Source: Nitrospirales bacterium
GTDB taxonomy: Bacteria; Nitrospirota; Nitrospiria; Nitrospirales; UBA8639
DNA: 6,317 nt
Reading direction: 5' to 3'
Assembly (NCBI GenBank): GCA_021604265.1
Contig: BQIY01000140.1
Location: forward strand, 1 to 6,317
Below the pieces are notes generated by a model, which made no database searches, had not been told where the DNA came from, and saw only the letters and a list, made by a program, of their open reading frames with translations. The stretch's first letter is position 1. Every line of letters begins with the position of its first letter. Position numbers and translations under genes: made by a program. Shown here in pieces: positions 1 to 6,014 of the stretch.

Positions 1-16
1 GAAGTGTTTTATTCAT
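1..16 (-). CDS. Start of next gene, probably GldG-like ABC auxiliary protein (partial)
   Basis: Only five codons are visible, an ATG at 16-14 followed by Asn-Lys-Thr-Leu, before the window ends. The start is supported by a good Shine-Dalgarno sequence, AGAGGT at 30-25, eight bases upstream of the ATG. It lies 25 bp after the stop of the GldF-type permease on the same strand, so it is almost certainly co-transcribed with it. In known operons the gene after a GldA/GldF pair is usually a GldG-like membrane protein with a large extracytoplasmic domain. The identity is therefore inferred from position only; the visible residues cannot confirm it. Confidence 0.55.
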
Positions 17-41
17 ACGGCTTTACCTCTGTATCATTTTG

Positions 42-776
42 TTATTCAGCTTTTTTCATATCGATAATCGTCGCCGTCGCAAACAGCCAGAACGCAATCA
101 ACGAGATAAAAAAGAAAATATCTCGGAGATCGAGGACACCCTTGCTGATTGAATGAAAATGTGTCAAAAAACTAAATGAGCTGACGGTATTCAATACGAA
201 ATGCGGCGTCCATCCGCTAAACAAATTCAGAATCATCGGGAATCCGCTGAGTACAAACGCTAATCCCACGACTACGCTGAGGATAAACGCGATCACTTGA
301 TTCTTGGTCAATGCGGACATACACGATCCAATCGCCAAGAACCCTCCGGCCATGAGAAGACTCCCCAGATAACTGGCGGCAATCACGCCATTGTCTGGAT
401 TGCCCAACATGTTCACGGTAATCCACATGGGAAACGTGAGGGCCAGAGCAATACCGGTAAAGACCCAGGCGGCAAGAAATTTTCCCGCGACGACTTCCCA
501 CATAGTCACCGGCAGCGTGAGTAACATTTCAATCGTGCCTTCTTTCCGTTCCTCTGCCCAAAGCCGCATGGCCAAGGCAGGAATCAACACCAAATATAAC
601 CAGGGGTGAAAGTCAAAGAAGGGAATCAAGTCCGCTTGTCCACGAACGAAAAAGTTTCCTAAGTAAAACGTAAATGCTCCACTCAACAAAAGAAAAATCA
701 CAATGAACACCGCAGCAATCGGTGTTGCAAAATATCCTGCTAACTCCCGTTTGAGGATCACCTGTATTCGTCCCAC
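42..776 (-). CDS. gldF: GldF-type ABC-2 transporter permease
   Basis: This is a 244-residue integral membrane protein of the ABC-2 permease class, forming the inner-membrane channel or mechanical unit driven by the ATPase encoded just upstream. It begins with a short amphipathic segment, VILKRELAGYF (6-16), typical of the family. Hydrophobic segments lie at about 18-40, 56-71, 98-121, 132-154, 160-184 and 217-238, giving six helices. The loop WAEERKEGTIEMLLTLPV (73-90) matches the conserved cytoplasmic coupling region of ABC-2 permeases. HSISKGVLDLRDIFFF (208-223) before the last helix is a GldF/NosY-like hallmark. There is no large extracytoplasmic domain. The start is GTG, chosen because the family N-terminus begins here and AAAGGA stands seven bases upstream. 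Class assignment is firm. The GldF name rests on the GldA-type partner and is not evidence of gliding motility; the substrate is unknown. Confidence 0.88.
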   Translation of the reverse strand: MGRIQVILKRELAGYFATPIAAVFIVIFLLLSGAFTFYLGNFFVRGQADLIPFFDFHPWLYLVLIPALAMRLWAEERKEGTIEMLLTLPVTMWEVVAGKFLAAWVFTGIALALTFPMWITVNMLGNPDNGVIAASYLGSLLMAGGFLAIGSCMSALTKNQVIAFILSVVVGLAFVLSGFPMILNLFSGWTPHFVLNTVSSFSFLTHFHSISKGVLDLRDIFFFISLIAFWLFATATIIDMKKAE

Positions 777-783
777 GATATGG

Positions 784-789
784 TCCTTT
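784..789 (-). promoter_or_regulatory. Ribosome binding site deciding the GTG start of gldF
   Basis: AAAGGA on the minus strand lies seven bases before the GTG at 776-774. No in-frame ATG gives a better match to the family N-terminus, so this site supports the non-ATG start. Confidence 0.7.
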
Positions 790-803
790 CCAATTTTACG
801 AGA

Positions 804-814
804 TACGGTTCACG
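804..814 (+). repeat. 11-bp direct repeat, copy 1 (TACGGTTCACG)
   Basis: The identical 11 bases recur in the same orientation at 5965-5975, in another intergenic gap about 5.1 kb away. In both places TTTTACG occurs close by. This may be the core of a dispersed intergenic repeat family. Confidence 0.5.
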
Positions 815-816
815 CT

Positions 817-842
817 TGCGCGCCAAAGCGCTACAGCGCGCA
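817..842. repeat. GC-rich inverted repeat / potential hairpin
   Basis: TGCGCGC at 817-823 is a perfect reverse complement of GCGCGCA at 836-842, with a 12-base loop. The loop itself contains the palindrome AGCGCT, and a shorter alternative GCGC/GCGC pairing exists. On the transcribed (minus) strand no run of T follows, so it is not a standard intrinsic terminator. It could adjust the relative expression of gldA and gldF, for example by protecting mRNA 3' ends, or be part of a dispersed repeat. Confidence 0.7.
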
Positions 843-866
843 GGCACGAGCGATGAGTGACGATTT

Positions 867-1826
867 CTATGTAAGTGCCTGTTTAGGCGCCGTTAAATTC
901 CGAAAGACTTCATCGAGTTGCCCTCGCTCAACATGCAGCTCCGCCACTTCCCATTGTTGTTCACGCGCGCACTGTCCCACTTCGGCAATAATCCAACGAC
1001 CTTGTTCGGGGAAAATGCGAAATTGCGAAAATTCACCGTCTTGCCCGATTTCTTCTACTTTGTTCACTCCATCAATTTTGGCAAGCTGTGCTTGAATGGC
1101 ATACACGTCTCCGCTGCGGACCGTGAGCACAATGGTATTATGCGTTGGTGATTGACCTTCTAAATCGGCTGGCGTCCCATCGGAGACCACCTTTCCCTTC
1201 GCGATAATCATGGCGCGAGTGCAGACCGCTTGAACTTCTTCAAGAATATGTGTGGAGAGAATAATCGCTTTTTCCGGAGCCATGGCTCGTATCAATGTGC
1301 GCACCTCGTGTTTTTGATTGGGGTCTAGCCCATCAGTCGGCTCATCCAGAATCAAGACCTCAGGATCATGAAGAATAGCTTGCGCTAATCCGAGTCGACG
1401 TTTAAATCCTTTAGATAATGTTTCAATGGGTTGTTCAAGCACACTTTGAAGATTAACCTTTTCAACCGTCTCAGATACCCTCTTTCGAAGGTCCTCGCCT
1501 CCAAATCCCCTCATTTCTCCGATAAAGGCTAGAAAAGCCGCTGGAGTCATATCCTGATAAGCCGGCGCGCCTTCCGGCAAATAGCCAATTCGCTTCTTGG
1601 CTTCTAACGGCTGTTCTAAAATGTCATATCCACAGATCTTGGCCGTCCCGCCTGTCGGTGTCAGAAACCCCGTAATCATTTTCATGGTTGTCGATTTACC
1701 TGCCCCATTCGGACCGAGAAATCCCAACACTTCGCCTTGTCCTACGGTAAAGGACACGCCATCAACGGCCACTATTTCTCCAAACTCTTTACGTAAACCC
1801 GTAATATCAACCATCGTCCCCATCAT
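867..1826 (-). CDS. gldA: GldA-type ABC transporter ATP-binding protein
   Basis: A 319-residue cytoplasmic ATPase that powers the permease encoded next. The motifs are complete: Walker A GPNGAGKST at 38-46, a Q-loop-position segment YLPEGAP at 82-88 with Glu where many families have Gln, the signature LSKGFKRRL at 137-145 (a known LSGGQ variant in ABC-2 export ATPases), Walker B VLILDE at 157-162, D-loop GLD at 166-168 and switch His193. The remainder, about 215-319, is a C-terminal domain ending in QLDEVFRNLT, typical of this long ATPase group (often annotated GldA or CcmA/DrrA-like). The start at 1826 is chosen because AAGAGGG lies six bases upstream; ATGs at 1823 and 1814 are alternatives that change only the first residues. 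A promoter precedes it, so it probably heads its own transcription unit with gldF and the next gene. The ABC class is certain; the GldA subgroup is likely. Confidence 0.93.
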   Translation of the reverse strand: MMGTMVDITGLRKEFGEIVAVDGVSFTVGQGEVLGFLGPNGAGKSTTMKMITGFLTPTGGTAKICGYDILEQPLEAKKRIGYLPEGAPAYQDMTPAAFLAFIGEMRGFGGEDLRKRVSETVEKVNLQSVLEQPIETLSKGFKRRLGLAQAILHDPEVLILDEPTDGLDPNQKHEVRTLIRAMAPEKAIILSTHILEEVQAVCTRAMIIAKGKVVSDGTPADLEGQSPTHNTIVLTVRSGDVYAIQAQLAKIDGVNKVEEIGQDGEFSQFRIFPEQGRWIIAEVGQCAREQQWEVAELHVERGQLDEVFRNLTAPKQALT

Positions 1827-1848
1827 AAAAAACCCTCTTGGCTAGGCT

Positions 1849-1858
1849 ATAACGTTAT
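1849..1858. promoter_or_regulatory. 10-bp perfect palindrome in the gldA leader
   Basis: ATAACGTTAT at 1849-1858 is a perfect palindrome. It lies 22 bp upstream of the gldA start and downstream of the proposed -10 element. It could be a repressor half-site or chance, since a 10-bp palindrome in about 100 AT-rich bases is only mildly surprising. Confidence 0.3.
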
Positions 1859-1895
1859 GTTCCCGTCATCTTTTACGACTGTCACATCTCATCTT

Positions 1896-1924
1896 CTTAT
1901 ACCGTTGTTTTTTTATAATGTCAT
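1896..1924 (-). promoter_or_regulatory. Predicted sigma-70-type promoter for gldA-gldF
   Basis: On the minus strand a -35 element ATGACA (1924-1919, five of six consensus bases) is followed by exactly 17 bases and then a -10 element TATAAG (1901-1896, five of six). The spacer is A-rich. Transcription would begin near 1889, leaving a leader of about 60 nt before the gldA ATG. The element lies just beyond the batD stop codon, so the ABC genes could be expressed independently of the bat genes. No intrinsic terminator is seen between batD and gldA, so read-through is also possible. Confidence 0.6.
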
Positions 1925-1932
1925 GCGAAACT

Positions 1933-3765
1933 TCATGACGAAGAATGCAAATAGAGCGGGGCTAAGTCTTGTGTTCGCTGAGAAGCGCCCGTACCATTCT
2001 TTTTTTCTAGAGATTGCAGTGCCAGTGTGATCGTGTTCCAAAACTTTTTCCCATCCCACTCTTCGCGTTGAGCCGCGTACAAATTCCGATCCAAGTCCCA
2101 AACGGCTTGTTGCGCATCACGAGGATTCTGTTGTTGCGTTGAGAGCTTCCGGGCAATGCTTCCAAGATTGTGATGACCCTGGTTCTTCCACCTCACCGAA
2201 GCCCATTTGAGCAATGCCTCTCGAGTACGATCGGGGGAGTTTTCCAGACAGGCTTTCTTCACCGCTTCCCTCGCTTCACAAAGAGAATAATGTTCTTGCT
2301 CACCGACACGAGGTATTATTGCCTTCCAATTGGCGCGAGACTTTCTTCTGTCATACCACCAGGCAACAATCGTGAGAAGCCACAACGCAAACATAAAACT
2401 CGTCATCGCTGGCCATTGGCCTGTCAGGGGAGAAACAAATGAGTTCTCGGGTTCTTTCTGCAAGGAGGAATTGGACCCTGTTGAAAGAGAAGGTGATGCC
2501 GTCTGACTCAAGTCACTGTTGGCTTTGTGATCGATCGCCGCAGGTATATTGGGAGATGAGGACGTACCTTGAACCATGATATCGCGTGCAGGCAGTACCG
2601 CTTCTTCAGTCCTGTTCTCTTCAAGATTCCACCATTGAATGCGAATTTCCGGAATGGTCAAGTGCCCAGGGTTGGTCGGGACCAATGCCAACTTTTGCTC
2701 TCGACCACCGACTGCCCACGAGCCGTCAAACTCTGTGGTAATAGTAGGCTGATCAGGGTAAACCTTCACATGATCATTGTCTGAAAGGGGCAACTCCGGC
2801 AATTGTTCTCCTGTGAGACCTTTGGCATGCATTGTTACCGTTCTTGTCACCGGCTCTCCGACCTGAACCTCCAATGGATCAATGGACCATGTTTCCGTTA
2901 ACGTAAATTCTCGAGCCGGTAACCACGTGTCACTGTTCATGCCAGAAGGAATCTCTTGAATCTTAAGCGTCATCTCCGGACTCCGCGCGCGAACAAGTTT
3001 GGCGGATTGGAATCGTCTTCCTAACGAACCCATCCCATTTCCAAACATATCGTCGAACATCGATTGCGACCTCCGACCATCAGGGACCTTTCCAGAGAAC
3101 AAGACAGACGGAATCTTCAATGAGCCGCTGGCTTGCGGAACCACAAGGTAACGGCGCTCGACAACTTGATAGCGGCGACCATCTCGAACCGTATCAAACG
3201 AACGATCCTCACCAACCCGTTCAACCACCGCTTGGCTAATTTGAGGATCTTCAATCTTCCCCTCGAGAATTGAAACCGCATGGTATAAACGCAAGGTATA
3301 GACGATTTGACTTTGTACATAGGGTTCTTGAGGCTCGATCGTGGCTTCAAGAAAAATATCTTTTTTCGCCACGCCTGGCTCCCCTTGAATTGGCTGCTGA
3401 ACCATCAAAACAAGAGGCTCACTCTGCTGATTGCCCACAGTAATCGGTGGAATAGTAATACGTCCGTCACGTTTCGGTGCCAACGTCGTCACCCACTGTC
3501 TTAGTTCTGTAGTTTGCCCGTTGATAATACTGGTCTGACTGCTTTGCGACGTTCCCAAGATATCAAAATCTTTTTTCAACAGAGAGTGATCTGGATCATC
3601 ACCTGACGATGATCCTTGCTGCTCGACAATCAGCCGCACGGTTTCATCAACGGAAATAGGGTTGCGGTCAACATAGGCCCGAACCGTCTGCCCCCAGATG
3701 TTCGGCACATGGCCGAACATGATCACAAGAAAAACCATCAAGAAACCTGTACGAAGCGTCACCAT
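1933..3765 (-). CDS. batD: BatD family membrane protein
   Basis: A 610-residue protein matching the usual layout of BatD (aerotolerance operon protein), thought to be an extracytoplasmic partner of the VWA proteins BatA and BatB. Residues 1-25 are a signal peptide with Arg5 and a hydrophobic core, likely cut near Trp-Gly/Gln26. The mature part starts TVRAYVDRNPISVDETVRL, the characteristic BatD opening, followed by a long beta-rich region of repeated Ig-like character. FDDMFGNGMG (about 236-245) is the Phe/Gly/Asp-rich stretch often seen in BatD. A Ser/Asn/Gln-rich linker (about 410-445) leads to one membrane helix at about 455-472 and then an alpha-helical cytoplasmic domain of about 130 residues with ALLKWASVRW and REEWDGKKFW, the C-terminal domain type known from proteobacterial BatD. 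The start is supported by AGGTGAG five bases upstream and by a 7-bp overlap with the preceding stop, implying translational coupling. Biochemical function is unknown. Confidence 0.92.
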   Translation of the reverse strand: MVTLRTGFLMVFLVIMFGHVPNIWGQTVRAYVDRNPISVDETVRLIVEQQGSSSGDDPDHSLLKKDFDILGTSQSSQTSIINGQTTELRQWVTTLAPKRDGRITIPPITVGNQQSEPLVLMVQQPIQGEPGVAKKDIFLEATIEPQEPYVQSQIVYTLRLYHAVSILEGKIEDPQISQAVVERVGEDRSFDTVRDGRRYQVVERRYLVVPQASGSLKIPSVLFSGKVPDGRRSQSMFDDMFGNGMGSLGRRFQSAKLVRARSPEMTLKIQEIPSGMNSDTWLPAREFTLTETWSIDPLEVQVGEPVTRTVTMHAKGLTGEQLPELPLSDNDHVKVYPDQPTITTEFDGSWAVGGREQKLALVPTNPGHLTIPEIRIQWWNLEENRTEEAVLPARDIMVQGTSSSPNIPAAIDHKANSDLSQTASPSLSTGSNSSLQKEPENSFVSPLTGQWPAMTSFMFALWLLTIVAWWYDRRKSRANWKAIIPRVGEQEHYSLCEAREAVKKACLENSPDRTREALLKWASVRWKNQGHHNLGSIARKLSTQQQNPRDAQQAVWDLDRNLYAAQREEWDGKKFWNTITLALQSLEKKNGTGASQRTQDLAPLYLHSSS

Positions 3766-3777
3766 GTTTTCTCACCT
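3759..3777 (-). promoter_or_regulatory. batB/batD overlap with internal ribosome binding site
   Basis: The junction reads ATGGTGA, so the batD ATG (3765-3763) lies 7 bp inside the end of batB, whose TGA is at 3761-3759. AGGTGAG at 3777-3771, within the last batB codons, is the Shine-Dalgarno for batD. This arrangement normally couples translation and gives matched amounts of both proteins. Confidence 0.8.
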
Positions 3778-5696
3778 GAGACATGGTTTTGGCCAGCTTC
3801 TTGACGACGACGATGTTCGAGAAGAAACTTACGACGTAACAGGCCTCCCGGATCATCAGGAATACGACGAAGCCACTGTTCCGTCGCTTGCTGGGATTCC
3901 AATTCCGCTTTCTCCTCTCGGGAGAGTCCGGCTGTCGTTAAAGACTTCTGCTCTGCCTGGTCATTGCTCAGATCTTTTTCGGGTTCATCTGCAAGATTTC
4001 CGGCGCGTTGAGCCTGTTCCGTCTCTTCACCCGCTTCATTGTCTGAATTTCCTTGTTGAGCAAGGTCTGAGCCTGCGCCTTGATGTTCCTCCGGAGAGTC
4101 AGATGAGGGTTGAGATTCTCGCTGTTTTCCATCCTGAGAAGGCGTTTCTTCGTTTTCTTGTGACGATGAATTCGATTGGTTGTTGGCATGCGTCTCTTCT
4201 GAGGACGACTCCCCATTTTGTTGGCCTTCACTCTCTTGAGACTGGTCTTCTTTTGATTGTTCAGACTTCGATGACTGTTGGCCTTGAGAAGAGTCTTCCT
4301 GCGAATTAGACTCTTGTTCGCTCTCTTGTTGCTTCAGCAATTTCTCAATCAATTCATAGTTATGTTGAGCATCTTCATGATTCGGGGCCTGTTGCAACGC
4401 GGATTGATAGGCTTGCAACGCTTCTTGGAGTTTTCCCGTTCTGGCTAACGCATTGCCACGGTTAAAATGTCCATCAGGCGAATCGTCCTGACTGAAACTT
4501 TCTACGGCCTCTTGAAAATTTCCCGCCCGGTAATTTGCCACACCCTTCCATGACGGATCTTCAAATAATGTTGCAGCTTTTTGAGGATCATCCTGCTTCA
4601 GTGCCCGAGCCGCTTGTTGATCAGGTCGAGACCACCACTCTTCTCCAAAGAACGCCTGACCTGGAGACGGCGTCAAAAGAAGCATGGCCAGCACGATGCC
4701 TAACCATCCTGATCGAAACGCTGGGATCGTGAGCGCCACAATTCCCAAAACAAGCCATGGACCTTCCTCACGCCATAATTCGGTCGTTCGTGATGCTGTG
4801 TGAGCGTCTTGTTGATCATCGATCGTCCATTCAGATGAGAGAACGGTTTCAAGATCCTGATCATCAATGCGTAAGGCAGCATACCGGCCCCGCCCCATCT
4901 TGGCGACTTCCATCAGTTCTTGGATATTCATTTTTGGTATGACAATAGCCCCCTTCTCATCCTTCAAAAACCCGCCGCTCTGCGGAATAGGAGCCCCTGC
5001 AGGCGTACCGACACCTAACACAGAAATTCGATGCTGTTGGCTTTGTATTTTTTTTATCACCGCTTGAACGTCACTCACTTCAACCCCATCGGTCATGAGC
5101 AAAATATCGCCATTTGATATACCACTGTTTTCCAGCAAGTCATAGGCTTGGAGTAAGGCAAGATCCGGTCGGCTGCCTACTGCCGGCATCAAACTTGTTT
5201 CAAGCGAAGAGACCATGGCGGCAATTGTATTGGCATCTTCCGTCAGCGGAGAGACAACATAGGGTTCTCCAGAAAAAACCACCAAAGCCGTTTGCCCTTC
5301 TTGTCGACGTTTCAAAATATCCAGCACCTTATGTTTCGCACGTGTCAGCCGTGAAGGCTGAATGTCCTCCGCGTCCATCGAACGGGAAAGGTCCATCACC
5401 AATACAAGTGCGGACTGTGCACGAAACACCGGCTGAGGCAATTTTGACCACACAGGGCCAGCAAGAGCTAATACACACAACGACCACACCATTGCCAGAA
5501 GAATATATGGGCTGCGAGACTGCATCCGATTGCTTCCAACCAACAGATGCGGAAGTAAATGGGCATCACACACGGCTTCCCAGCTTTGTGCCCCGACACG
5601 CTGTCGAACGAGCAGAAATATGAGTACGCCTAACGGCAGAAATCCCAGAAACCACCATGGCCGTAAGAAGTGAAACTGTTCAATCACCTGCATCAT
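3759..5696 (-). CDS. batB: BatB/BatC fusion: VWA domain plus TPR membrane protein
   Basis: A 645-residue inner-membrane protein joining a BatB-like VWA domain to BatC-like TPRs, a fusion known from proteobacterial bat operons. The family opening FHFLRPWWFLGFLPLG (8-23) begins membrane segment 1 (about 15-31); segment 2 is about 63-82. The VWA domain has an intact MIDAS metal site: DLSRS with D102, S104 and S106, then T152 in SPLTED and D203 in LLMTDG. Two hydrophobic segments follow (about 314-327 and 331-345). The WSRPDQQAARAL segment leads into TPR-like repeats up to about 455 (PSWKGVANYRAGNFQEAVESF, HFNRGNALARTGKLQEALQAY and AQHNYELIEKLL). Residues 456-588 form a Ser/Gln/Glu/Asn/Asp/Gly linker with no aromatic, Val, Ile, Met or Cys residue. 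The end has the conserved motif WLRRIPDDPGGLLRRKF (608-624). The Shine-Dalgarno is weak; the start is chosen from the family N-terminus, with a second ATG directly after the first. Molecular function is unproven. Confidence 0.92.
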   Translation of the reverse strand: MMQVIEQFHFLRPWWFLGFLPLGVLIFLLVRQRVGAQSWEAVCDAHLLPHLLVGSNRMQSRSPYILLAMVWSLCVLALAGPVWSKLPQPVFRAQSALVLVMDLSRSMDAEDIQPSRLTRAKHKVLDILKRRQEGQTALVVFSGEPYVVSPLTEDANTIAAMVSSLETSLMPAVGSRPDLALLQAYDLLENSGISNGDILLMTDGVEVSDVQAVIKKIQSQQHRISVLGVGTPAGAPIPQSGGFLKDEKGAIVIPKMNIQELMEVAKMGRGRYAALRIDDQDLETVLSSEWTIDDQQDAHTASRTTELWREEGPWLVLGIVALTIPAFRSGWLGIVLAMLLLTPSPGQAFFGEEWWSRPDQQAARALKQDDPQKAATLFEDPSWKGVANYRAGNFQEAVESFSQDDSPDGHFNRGNALARTGKLQEALQAYQSALQQAPNHEDAQHNYELIEKLLKQQESEQESNSQEDSSQGQQSSKSEQSKEDQSQESEGQQNGESSSEETHANNQSNSSSQENEETPSQDGKQRESQPSSDSPEEHQGAGSDLAQQGNSDNEAGEETEQAQRAGNLADEPEKDLSNDQAEQKSLTTAGLSREEKAELESQQATEQWLRRIPDDPGGLLRRKFLLEHRRRQEAGQNHVSGEKTW

Positions 5697-5740
5697 TTCT
5701 TAGAGAAAATGTTCATTCAAAAAACTATCGCGAATCCCAC

Positions 5741-5800
5741 AGTTGGAATGCCTGGACACGATACCATGCAAGAAGGTGCAATCTTGCATAGCATTCAACT
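5741..5800. repeat. Nested inverted repeat upstream of batB
   Basis: The outer arms are AGTTGGAATGC (5741-5751) and GCATTCAACT (5791-5800), complementary apart from one bulged base. The inner arms ATGCAAGA (5766-5773) and TCTTGCAT (5782-5789) are perfect with an 8-base loop. It lies 45 to 104 bases upstream of the batB start. It could fold in the leader RNA, serve as a palindromic operator, or be the remnant of a small mobile repeat. Confidence 0.6.
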
Positions 5801-5847
5801 GCGTGATTCAGCCATCGACCTGAAGTATCTAATTACATGTGTCCAGG
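5751..5847. repeat. 9-bp perfect inverted repeat spanning 97 bp
   Basis: CCTGGACAC at 5751-5759 is the exact reverse complement of GTGTCCAGG at 5839-5847. One arm lies inside the loop of the nested repeat at 5741-5800 and the other outside it, so in RNA the two pairings would exclude each other or form a pseudoknot. As DNA, the arms resemble short terminal inverted repeats of a miniature element, but no flanking target duplication is evident. Confidence 0.5.
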
Positions 5848-5964
5848 TCCACCTAAGGCATATCAACTAACCCCGCGCAAATACTCACTTCAATCATGCG
5901 GAAGTTATTTGAAACGGCTATAGGAATTGGCTTTCGAATCTGCACTGTGACGTTGATCTCGTTT

Positions 5965-5975
5965 TACGGTTCACG
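5965..5975 (+). repeat. 11-bp direct repeat, copy 2 (TACGGTTCACG)
   Basis: Identical to 804-814 and in the same orientation. Here it is directly preceded by CTCGTTT, giving the local string CGTTTTACGGTTCACG. A candidate core of a dispersed intergenic repeat. Confidence 0.5.
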
Positions 5976-5992
5976 TCTCACAAGGAATACGA

Positions 5993-6014
5993 TTTGGTCT
6001 CAGAGCGAACCAAA
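5993..6014 (-). other. Short hairpin abutting the batA stop
   Basis: TTTGGT at 5993-5998 pairs with ACCAAA at 6009-6014, a 6-bp stem with a 10-base loop beginning directly after the batA stop. The stem is AT-rich and no T run follows on the minus strand, so it is at best a weak or factor-assisted transcript end. Confidence 0.35.

Larger units (their letters stand above)
777..866 (-). other. gldA-gldF intergenic gap (90 bp)
   Basis: This non-coding spacer separates the ATPase stop from the permease start. It contains a GC-rich hairpin (817-842), the 11-base sequence TACGGTTCACG on the plus strand (804-814) and the gldF ribosome binding site. No promoter is evident, so gldF is probably read from the gldA transcript. 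Ninety bases is rather long for a gap between an ATPase and its permease, which are often nearly contiguous. Confidence 0.7.
1827..1932 (-). other. batD-gldA intergenic gap (106 bp)
   Basis: The gap contains the predicted gldA promoter, a 10-bp palindrome and the gldA Shine-Dalgarno AAGAGGG (1839-1833). I see no small gene and no stem-loop followed by a T run that would end the bat transcript. Confidence 0.75.
5697..6014 (-). other. batA-batB intergenic gap (318 bp) with inverted repeats
   Basis: No convincing gene lies here on either strand: the minus-strand reading frames are broken by many stops, and the plus-strand frame through 5870 mainly mirrors the batB start region. Bat genes normally abut or overlap, so a gap of this size is unusual. 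It contains a hairpin touching the batA stop (5993-6014), one copy of an 11-bp repeat (5965-5975), and a cluster of three inverted repeats (5741-5847). I see no strong -35/-10 pair for batB on the minus strand. Confidence 0.75.

Noticed and set aside
1827..1840. T run (GGGTTTTTT on the minus strand) before gldA as an intrinsic terminator of bat transcription
   Set aside because: No stable stem precedes it; at most three base pairs form. The same bases act as the Shine-Dalgarno and spacer of gldA.
1913..2101. Second minus-strand frame overlapping the 3' end of batD
   Set aside because: Out of frame with the conserved BatD C-terminal domain, which is fully explained by the batD frame; no sign of a frameshift.
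3698..4309. Long plus-strand open frame of 203 codons opposite batB and batD
   Set aside because: It spans the antisense of the low-complexity linker and the batB/batD junction; its length follows from the biased codons of the opposite strand and the translation looks like no protein family.
5114..5623. Plus-strand open frame of 169 codons opposite the VWA domain
   Set aside because: It is a shadow of a clearly real and conserved coding region on the other strand.
5766..5790. TTGCAC...TTGCAT on the minus strand as a sigma-54 promoter (-24/-12)
   Set aside because: The essential GG of the -24 element is TG here, and the spacing between the elements is one base too short.
5751..5847. A complete miniature transposable element bounded by the 9-bp inverted repeats
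   Set aside because: No target-site duplication flanks the arms and the arms are very short, so I list it only as an inverted repeat.
5709..5870. Plus-strand open frame in the batA-batB gap as a possible small gene
   Set aside because: It mirrors the batB start region, lacks a good ribosome binding site, contains no recognisable motif and runs against all other genes.
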